A model generated the notes under the pieces. It worked only from the letters and a program-made list of their open reading frames with translations, made no database searches and had not been told where the DNA came from. Source: an uncultured Porphyromonadaceae bacterium (GTDB lineage: Bacteria; Bacteroidota; Bacteroidia; Bacteroidales; Muribaculaceae). From it: DNA of 7,905 nt. The translations under genes and the position numbers were made by a program. The stretch covers positions 1 through 7,905 of the forward strand of contig CAMWIF010000108.1 of the NCBI GenBank assembly GCA_947174225.1, read 5' to 3'. The stretch's first letter is position 1; the number at the start of each line of letters is the position of its first letter. Shown here piece by piece: positions 1 through 5,229 of this stretch.

Positions 1-27
1 CTTATAAATTATATCCATAATTATTAG

Positions 28-35
28 TAATTTTG
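28..35 (+). promoter_or_regulatory. candidate Bacteroidales -7 promoter element (TAnnTTTG)
   Basis: TAATTTTG fits the Bacteroidales -7 consensus TAnnTTTG exactly. It ends only 5 bases before the ATG of the transporter gene, so a promoter here would give a leaderless or nearly leaderless mRNA. I see no clear TTG-type -33 element upstream, and an 8-base degenerate match in A/T-rich DNA can arise by chance. Confidence 0.3.
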
Positions 36-40
36 TAGAT

Positions 41-1396
41 ATGTTAAAACAAAATAAATCAGAAAGAGCGGTTTTCGCTACAAAATTCGCGGCAATAGCT
101 ACCACAGTCGGCTCTGCCGTAGGTTTAGGTAATATTTGGAGGTTCCCATATGAGGCCGGTATACACGGAGGAGGAGCTTTCCTTATTTGTTATATGGTAT
201 TCGTGTTCCTAATAGGAGTGCCCGTGCTTTATTCCGAATTCTTTGTCGGAAGATCGGCACGTGCCAACATATTCGGTGCATACAAGAAACTTGCACCCGG
301 AGGACAATGGCAATTAGCCGGGTATATCGGCATCTTAGCCTCATTGTTAATTCTAAGTTTCTATTCCGTTGTTGCGGGATGGACAGTGGAATACTGTATC
401 TCCTCAGCTTTAGGTCAACTCGACTTTTCGGATACAGAGACCGGTCACGGCCAGTTCCTAAATCTGACCACAGGTTGGCGACCCGTGATTTGGACGGTTG
501 TCTTCCTCTTCTGCAATTTCTTCATCCTGATCCGTGGAGTCACAAAAGGCATCGAGAAGGCATCCAATATTCTTATGCCCATACTATTCCTGCTGCTGGT
601 GGCGTTCTGCATAAACTCCTTCACACTCCCCGGTTTTAAAGATGGTGTAAGTTTTCTCTTCTCCCCCGACTTCTCAGCCATAACCCCCGGAGTACTTTTA
701 GGTGCTATGGGTCAGGCTTTCTTCTCCCTCAGTCTTGGACTCGGCTGTATGATGACCTATGCCTCATATTTCAATAAGAAAACGAAGTTGGGTCGAACTG
801 CTGTAACGACTGCCGTGCTCGATTCATTAGTAGCTGTGCTTGCAGGCGTGATAATTTTTCCGGCAGTATTCTCATTCGGAATTTCTCCGGAAGCCGGACC
901 CACGTTGGTGTTTGAAGTCCTTCCCTACATCTTCTCTCAGCTACCCGGCGGCGCCATATGGTCTACCCTCTTCTTCCTGTTGCTCTTCTTAGCTTCGCTC
1001 ACTTCAACAGTGTCGATGAGCGAAATCGGCATCACCTTCTTCTGCGAGGAGAAAAAGATGTCGCGTAGCAAGTCAACTATCTTAGTCTCTTTAATTGGAT
1101 TAGTAGGTGGATTGTTGTGTGCCTTGAGTTTTGGAGTGATGAGCGATGTCACTATCTTCGGTATGACCTTCTTCAATCTGTTTGATTATCTTTCCTCCAA
1201 CATCTGTCTACCTGTCGGCGGTATGATATGCTCTATCTTTGTCGGCTGGATGATCGACAAAAAATTTGTGAAAGACCAATTTAACCGGAGTATGAACGAT
1301 GCCTCCCTTGGAGTGCGGATTCTCCTCCTATTCTTCCGTTGGATATGTCCCGCTGCGATATTTCTGATTTTCCTTAACTCTATCGGAATCATCTGA
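41..1396 (+). CDS. sodium-dependent transporter, NSS/SNF family
   Basis: This 451-residue inner-membrane protein of the neurotransmitter:sodium symporter family (LeuT/TnaT/MhsT type) should import an amino acid or similar small substrate with Na+. The unwound TM1 signature GSAVGLGNIWRFPY lies at 24-37 and supplies Na+-site residues equivalent to LeuT Ala22 and Asn27 (here A26 and N31). The TM2 block GGGAF...SEFFVGR is at 43-71, YSVVAGW (TM3) at 108-114, the TM6 block QAFFSLSLGLG at 225-235, D261 with FPAVFSFG (TM7) at 261-280, and the TM8 Na+-site block ASLTSTVSMSE at 318-328. By eye about 11 membrane helices are present, the usual number for short bacterial members. The ATG at 41 leaves a normal short N-terminus before TM1. 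No substrate can be assigned. It leads a head-to-tail set with vsr and the FKBP gene. Confidence 0.93.
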   Translation: MLKQNKSERAVFATKFAAIATTVGSAVGLGNIWRFPYEAGIHGGGAFLICYMVFVFLIGVPVLYSEFFVGRSARANIFGAYKKLAPGGQWQLAGYIGILASLLILSFYSVVAGWTVEYCISSALGQLDFSDTETGHGQFLNLTTGWRPVIWTVVFLFCNFFILIRGVTKGIEKASNILMPILFLLLVAFCINSFTLPGFKDGVSFLFSPDFSAITPGVLLGAMGQAFFSLSLGLGCMMTYASYFNKKTKLGRTAVTTAVLDSLVAVLAGVIIFPAVFSFGISPEAGPTLVFEVLPYIFSQLPGGAIWSTLFFLLLFLASLTSTVSMSEIGITFFCEEKKMSRSKSTILVSLIGLVGGLLCALSFGVMSDVTIFGMTFFNLFDYLSSNICLPVGGMICSIFVGWMIDKKFVKDQFNRSMNDASLGVRILLLFFRWICPAAIFLIFLNSIGII

Positions 1397-1417
1397 TAAT
1401 ATTTTGCGATGGACTAT

Positions 1418-1430
1418 AACAGTAACTGTT
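1418..1430. promoter_or_regulatory. 13-bp palindrome upstream of vsr (possible operator)
   Basis: AACAGTAACTGTT is a perfect inverted repeat with 6-bp arms around one central A. It lies 18 bases before the preferred vsr start, in the 52-bp gap after the transporter stop. A near match to the -7 promoter element (TATTTTG, 1400-1406, one base short of the consensus) sits just upstream. It could be a protein-binding site or chance; no repressor gene is present. Confidence 0.2.
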
Positions 1431-1448
1431 CAAACTAAAGCAATTACT

Positions 1449-1817
1449 ATGGCAGATCGGATGACCCCCAGCCAACGCCATAACTGTATGGCGGCAATCA
1501 GGGGAAAAGATACTAAACCTGAGATACTGGTAAGGAGATTTCTGTTTTCTAAAGGTTTAAGATTTAGAAAACACGTAAGATCCTTACCGGGTACACCCGA
1601 TATTGTCTTACCGAAGTACAAAGCCGTAGTGTTTGTAAACGGTTGCTTCTGGCACGGTCATCCCGGGTGTATTCATAATCGCTTGCCTCAGACCAACAGT
1701 GGTTTTTGGGAAGCTAAAATCACCCGCAACCGTCAACGCGACGCACAAACAGAACTTGAACTTAACCGATTAGGTTGGCGCGTATTACGCATAGGGGCAT
1801 GTGAGCTCAAACCGTAA
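1449..1817 (+). CDS. vsr: very short patch repair endonuclease (Vsr), C-terminally truncated
   Basis: Vsr nicks 5' of the T in T:G mismatches formed by deamination of 5-methylcytosine, starting very short patch repair. The ATG at 1449 is preferred over an upstream TTG at 1404 because it gives MADRMTPSQR, where the family normally begins. Numbering then matches E. coli Vsr (recalled from memory): M14, E25, catalytic D51 in LPGTPD, C66, intercalating F67/W68, catalytic H69 and zinc ligand H71. After a one-residue insertion C74, D98 and C118 follow, so the catalytic and zinc-site core is present. Two oddities: the usual VWEC block before the last Cys reads RIGAC, and a TAA ends the protein at residue 122, straight after CELKP, against about 140-156 usually. 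The frame stays open for 61 codons beyond. No cytosine methyltransferase is adjacent. The family call is secure; function is doubtful. Confidence 0.85.
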   Translation: MADRMTPSQRHNCMAAIRGKDTKPEILVRRFLFSKGLRFRKHVRSLPGTPDIVLPKYKAVVFVNGCFWHGHPGCIHNRLPQTNSGFWEAKITRNRQRDAQTELELNRLGWRVLRIGACELKP

Positions 1818-2003
1818 GACAAAGCCCTCTCCACCCTTCTCACCCTCAACGACAACATAATCGCCCCCTCTGAAATACCCCTCGAAACCACTTCGGAACC
1901 TACTTTCCCGGCAAAGACACTTCCCCCGGTGGCATACTCACAACCGGACGAAGCCACCGACCAACTCTCAATAGCAGCCGAACCCCCCGAACCCTATTCA
2001 TAA
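1818..2003 (+). pseudogene. detached in-frame C-terminal part of vsr
   Basis: Directly after the vsr TAA (1815-1817) the same frame continues for 61 sense codons to a TAA at 2001-2003. It opens with DKALSTLLTLNDNI, which lines up with the E. coli Vsr C-terminal helix region (EKLTDEALTERLEEWI, recalled from memory) and would follow CELKP naturally if the TAA had been a sense codon such as AAA, CAA or GAA. The remaining 45 or so residues are rich in Pro, Glu, Thr and Ser and look like a disordered tail that I do not recognise. Codons here end in C about twice as often (29 of 61 by hand count) as in the vsr core. No credible separate start precedes it, so it is probably untranslated unless the stop is read through. 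Confidence 0.55.
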
Positions 2004-2030
2004 TCATAAAATTCCTCTTGAAAAATAACT

Positions 2031-2429
2031 ATGGCTAAACAAGAATACATAGAGAAAAACCGTGAATGGCTTAAAGCCAAATCTCAAGAAGAAAACGTGC
2101 ATATGCTTGATAAGGGTGTATGCTACAAAGTCCTGAAAAAAGGCGATGCCTCCAAGCCATCCCCCAACCGCAACAGCGTAGTAACCGCCCACTACGTAGG
2201 TAAAACCATCAACGGCAAGACCTTCGATAGTAGCCGAGGAGGAGTAGCCCCAGCCTTCCGACTCCGTGACCTCATACCCGGTTGGATAATCGCAATGCAG
2301 AAGATGCACCCCGGCGACAAATGGGAAGTCTACATCCCCGCCGAGCAAGCCTACGGCAAAATCAACCAACCCGGTATCCCCGGAGGCTCCACCCTCATCT
2401 TCGAAATCGAACTCATCGCCGTAGCCTAA
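2031..2429 (+). CDS. FKBP-type peptidyl-prolyl cis-trans isomerase
   Basis: This 132-residue protein should catalyse cis-trans isomerisation of prolyl bonds and may act as a folding helper. There is no signal peptide or lipobox, so it is probably cytoplasmic, unlike the many secreted Bacteroidota FKBPs. A charged 30-residue N-terminal helix precedes one FKBP domain (about 45-131). The domain keeps the pocket residues by FKBP12 comparison: Y55 (HYVGK), F65-D66 (KTFDSS), F76, L81-I82, W85 (PGWI), Y108 (QAYGK) and F124 (LIFEIELI). The GIPGGSTLIFE stretch before the last strand is typical of the family. The ATG is 27 bases after the end of the open vsr tail, with only an A-rich stretch before it, as is normal in Bacteroidota. 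Codon choice is strongly C-ending. It may be cotranscribed with the upstream genes. Confidence 0.92.
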   Translation: MAKQEYIEKNREWLKAKSQEENVHMLDKGVCYKVLKKGDASKPSPNRNSVVTAHYVGKTINGKTFDSSRGGVAPAFRLRDLIPGWIIAMQKMHPGDKWEVYIPAEQAYGKINQPGIPGGSTLIFEIELIAVA

Positions 2430-2501
2430 CCCCACAATTCCTCACCCTCGTCCACCTCTACTCATCACCTTCCCCTAGCCGTCGCTTTCCTCTACTCATA
2501 C

Positions 2502-2720
2502 ATAACAGGTCGAAAGGAAGTCAGCAAGTGGGCACTCGTCAGAGCACCTTTAGAAAGACTTATCATTTTCCCGGCATCGGCAAAATGATCTACTCTTCTT
2601 TTGCCAGCATTCTCGCATGATTCCTTTACCTAGGTAAGCACATCTTTGAATCTTTCCCATTTAGCATATCCCAAAAGAGGATAGAGTTTACGTGCACTCC
2701 CAACGTTGCCCATAAATTCC
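2502..2720 (-). pseudogene. relic of a DinD-like (DNA-damage-inducible protein D) gene
   Basis: Reading the minus strand gives SARKLYPLLGYAKWERF (from 2698), then DVLT and an in-frame TAG (2630-2632), then ESCENAGKRRVDHFADAGK and MISLSKGA. These match the N-terminal BRO/ANT-like domain of DinD proteins (SARELYPLLGY-x-x-W-x-x-F, AKE-A-CENAG-x-x-V-x-DHF, KMI-x-L-x-KGA). Just upstream YGQRW is readable one base out of frame (2700-2714), suggesting a one-base insertion. Downstream, CCTTTCGACCTGTTAT (2517-2502) looks like the codons for RFACY with one added base, the next conserved DinD block. The rest of the gene is absent. E. coli DinD is SOS-induced and acts on RecA filaments; this copy cannot make a working protein. 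The recognition rests on family memory, with no search run. Confidence 0.72.
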
Positions 2721-2741
2721 TTCCTCGGCTATAAAATTGAC

Positions 2742-2781
2742 GGAAGCGACCGATTCACATCGATCACTTCCTATCGTTTTT
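2742..2781. terminator. hairpin between converging transcription units, likely bidirectional terminator
   Basis: Arms at 2742-2754 (GGAAGCGACCGAT) and 2759-2771 (ATCGATCACTTCC) flank a 4-base loop. In minus-strand RNA all 13 positions pair, two as G-U wobbles, around a GUGA (GNRA-type) loop. In plus-strand RNA the same two positions are C-A mismatches. On the plus strand the hairpin is followed by TATC and five Ts (2777-2781), which suits termination of the FKBP unit. On the minus strand it is followed by a weaker U-rich run. It lies about 310 bases past the FKBP stop and about 140 past the metalloprotease stop. The structure is visible; termination is inferred. Confidence 0.5.
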
Positions 2782-2882
2782 AATAATAATACTTTTCAAA
2801 CTAACCTAACATCATGAAACGAAAATCAAATTATCTATCAGACTTTCTGTTATTAAAACACCTCACATCATAGATTGGTTCA

Positions 2883-2904
2883 TTAAAAAAGCATTATTTT
2901 TTAA
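2883..2904 (-). terminator. A/T-only hairpin just after the M48 protease gene
   Basis: TTAAAAAA and TTTTTTAA form perfect 8-bp arms around a 6-base loop, starting 3 bases beyond the protease stop on the minus strand. The stem has no G-C pair, so it is weak, but it supplies a U-run on the minus-strand transcript. It may assist termination; composition alone could also explain it. Confidence 0.3.
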
Positions 2905-2907
2905 GTT

Positions 2908-3720
2908 TCATTCATTTGTAGCAGCTGCTGTAGCTTCAGGCTTCTTATAACCATCCTTCTCAGCACGCTCGCTCATTCTCTTGATGCGCTTCTGAGTGTC
3001 AGGATGCGAAGAAAACATCTTCTGGATTGTAGAAGCCTTCGCTCCGCCCTCTGAAGATGACAGTTTTTCAAAAGCCATTGCCATACCCCAAGGATTCAAA
3101 CCGTTGGCTACAAGGAAATCATAACCACACTCATCAGCTTCACTTTCCTGCTTCTGAGAATACTTCGCATTGAGAAGATTCTGGCTAATCGCACCGAGCT
3201 GTGAATCGGTAAGTTGAGCTACCTTGTTACTTGTGGCCCCGGCTGCGTCCTTCAAAGCACCGGTAAGAAGTTCCTGTTTCATGGCATTCTTTGAGTGACG
3301 CTTCAATACGTGACCTATCTCATGACCAATCACACCCATAAGCTCATCATCAGTCATAATATCCATCAATGAGCTGAACACTCTCACACTGCCGTCAGGA
3401 CAAGCGAAAGCATTTACGTCAATCACATCGTATACCTTGAAATTCAAAGGAATACCGTCCGCATCCTTTATATTGGCAGTAAGCCGACGCAGACGCTTCA
3501 CATACTCATTGTCTTCCGGCAACACAGGATTATTCTTATCCATCCAATCTACCGACTGCTTTACATAAGCAGCCATCTGCTCGTCAGTAAGTGTAAGTGC
3601 CTGTGCAGTCTTACTTACAGCCTTTACTGCCTTTCCAAGATTAAACTGTGCCGAAGCCTCAAAAGGCATAATGCAAAGAGCGCCAAAAAGACAAGCTCCA
3701 ATCAATTGTTTCAGTTTCAT
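2908..3720 (-). CDS. secreted M48 family zinc metalloprotease (LoiP/BepA-like catalytic domain)
   Basis: This is a zinc-dependent endopeptidase, probably periplasmic or outer-membrane associated, likely acting in turnover of misfolded envelope proteins by analogy with E. coli BepA and LoiP. The ATG at 3720 gives 270 residues opening with a signal peptide: MKLK, a hydrophobic core, then a plausible cleavage after ASA (residue 24). An ATG at 3777 would add 19 polar residues ahead of the signal peptide and is less likely. Motifs in the 270-residue form: VNAFACPDGSVRV at 102-114, the zinc site HEIGH at 133-137, the third-ligand motif ESEAD at 192-196, and SSHPDTQKRI at 237-246, all typical of M48 proteases. 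No lipobox with a normal-length leader is seen and no TPR region follows, unlike BepA. It is the last gene of the likely minus-strand operon, 61 bp after the symporter, with no clear promoter of its own. Confidence 0.92.
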   Translation of the reverse strand: MKLKQLIGACLFGALCIMPFEASAQFNLGKAVKAVSKTAQALTLTDEQMAAYVKQSVDWMDKNNPVLPEDNEYVKRLRRLTANIKDADGIPLNFKVYDVIDVNAFACPDGSVRVFSSLMDIMTDDELMGVIGHEIGHVLKRHSKNAMKQELLTGALKDAAGATSNKVAQLTDSQLGAISQNLLNAKYSQKQESEADECGYDFLVANGLNPWGMAMAFEKLSSSEGGAKASTIQKMFSSHPDTQKRIKRMSERAEKDGYKKPEATAAATNE

Positions 3721-3781
3721 TCTACTTTGTATTTTGAAATTTTTTCTATCGCTTCCTATTTCCATCTCATCTAACATGTCA

Positions 3782-5206
3782 TCACTCCGGAGTCCAGCAC
3801 TCCGTCTGATCAGCTATCTCCGGTATGGTCGAGGAAACATATACTGGGTCACGTCCCTCTTTACGCTGACGCTGATAGTCTTTCAACAACCGTAAGGCAT
3901 ACTTTCCAAGCACTAATATCGCGGCAAGGTTGCAGAGTGTCATCAATGCCATAGTTATATCGGCAAAACCCCATACCAAATCGAGCGACATTATTCCACC
4001 GAGATATACCACAATTCCTACCGCAAGCCTATACATCCCGATAACAACCTTATTATCTTTTATGAAACGTATATTTGTCTCGCCATAATAGTAATTTGCA
4101 ATGATGCTGGTAAATGCGAAAAACAGTATTGCCAAGCTCACAAATATCGAACCATAATTATGTCCCCCGCCAAGCTGTACGTCAATCGCCTTCTGGGTAA
4201 GCACGATTCCGTCGTGTCCCTCCGTGTAAAGTCCGCTGCACAGGATTATGAATGCAGTGGCTGAGCAAATAAGCAATGTGTCGGTATATACACCAAGTGT
4301 CTGTATAAGACCCTGCTTAACAGGATGGGAGGTCGTGGCTGTTGCAGCTGCATTCGGTGTGGACCCTTCACCTGCCTCATTGCTGAAAAGCCCACGTTTT
4401 ATGCCCATAGAGATGCCCATACCGACAGCACCGCCGGCTGCCTGCTCCAAACCCAATGCGTGGCTTGCTATCACAGACATTACCTCCGGTATTCTACCAA
4501 TATTCAGAGCTACGATTACAATTGCCAAAACCAAGTAGGCAACTGCCATAATAGGCACAACTATCTCACTGAATCTCGATATGCTCTTTATGCCACCGAA
4601 AACTATTACCAAAGTCAACACTGACAAAATGATAGCCATATATTCCCTTGGAAATGCAAAACTCTGCTCAAATGCACTGGCAATAGTATTCGACTGAACT
4701 GTATTAAACGCAAAACCAAAGGTCAATGTGATCAACACTGCAAATGTCACCGCCCACCAACCCTTACCGATGCCTTTCTGTATGTAGTAGGCAGGACCTC
4801 CTCGGAAAGAGTTTTCACCCCTAACCTTATAAAGTTGAGCTAAGGTTGACTCTATAAACGCACTTGATGCACCTAAAAGAGCAATTACCCACATCCAGAA
4901 AACAGCTCCGGGTCCACCTATAGCTATGGCGGTAGCCACACCTGCCAAGTTGCCTGTACCCACCCTCGCGGCTATGGAAAGTGTGAAGGCTTGAAACGAG
5001 CTTACCGATCCATCCTTCGGCTTCTCACCCTTCACTTCTGCCTCATCCTTCTTACCGGAGGCTAATAGCAACCGGCACATCTCTCCTATCATCCTGAACT
5101 GCACTCCTTTTGTGGCAATAGTGAAAAATACAGCTACAAGAAGTAGTGTCGTGACCATGACGTAGTCTGTCAAAATCGAACTGATTGACGTTATAACCTG
5201 TTCCAT
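3782..5206 (-). CDS. alanine/glycine:cation symporter (AGCS) family protein
   Basis: This 474-residue inner-membrane carrier should take up alanine, glycine or a related small amino acid with Na+ or H+; the substrate cannot be fixed from sequence. Family signatures are clear: ARVGTGNLAGVATAIAIGGPG at 80-100, running into FWMWVIALLGASSAFIE (103-119, the AGCS signature region); YKVRG and FRGGPAYYI at 126-142; and GIKRGLFSNEAGEGS with HPVKQG in the second half (268-299). The length and roughly 10-11 hydrophobic segments suit the family. A charged cytoplasmic insert lies at about 51-66 (GKKDEAEVKGEKPKDG), and the C-terminal 30 residues are polar. The ATG at 5206 is 23 bases after the mutL stop, so it is probably cotranscribed with mutL and with the protease gene downstream. 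It and the NSS carrier are two separate sodium-coupled solute importers in this window. Confidence 0.93.
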   Translation of the reverse strand: MEQVITSISSILTDYVMVTTLLLVAVFFTIATKGVQFRMIGEMCRLLLASGKKDEAEVKGEKPKDGSVSSFQAFTLSIAARVGTGNLAGVATAIAIGGPGAVFWMWVIALLGASSAFIESTLAQLYKVRGENSFRGGPAYYIQKGIGKGWWAVTFAVLITLTFGFAFNTVQSNTIASAFEQSFAFPREYMAIILSVLTLVIVFGGIKSISRFSEIVVPIMAVAYLVLAIVIVALNIGRIPEVMSVIASHALGLEQAAGGAVGMGISMGIKRGLFSNEAGEGSTPNAAATATTSHPVKQGLIQTLGVYTDTLLICSATAFIILCSGLYTEGHDGIVLTQKAIDVQLGGGHNYGSIFVSLAILFFAFTSIIANYYYGETNIRFIKDNKVVIGMYRLAVGIVVYLGGIMSLDLVWGFADITMALMTLCNLAAILVLGKYALRLLKDYQRQRKEGRDPVYVSSTIPEIADQTECWTPE

Positions 5207-5229
5207 AGTTTCAAGCAGTTTAGCGAATT

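Noticed and set aside
1404..1448. TTG at 1404 as an upstream start for vsr, adding 15 residues
   Set aside because: The added residues do not resemble Vsr, whereas the ATG at 1449 puts M14, E25 and D51 at the E. coli positions.
2004..2435. Long open frame on the minus strand opposite the FKBP gene
   Set aside because: It mirrors a gene with strong C-ending codon bias and has a low-complexity Gly/Val/Phe-rich product with no recognisable motif; the plus-strand frame has all FKBP pocket residues.
2455..2499. 11-bp direct repeat CCTCTACTCAT at 2455-2465 and 2489-2499
   Set aside because: Short, in a pyrimidine-rich low-complexity stretch, with no matching flanks or mobile element between the copies.
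2761..3759. Similar 14-base strings at 2761-2774 and 3746-3759 on either side of the protease gene
   Set aside because: Only 12 of 14 bases match; many such pairs are expected by chance in a window of this size.
3721..3777. ATG at 3777 as start of the M48 protease
   Set aside because: It puts 19 polar residues before an otherwise normal signal peptide; the ATG at 3720 starts directly with MKLK and the hydrophobic core.
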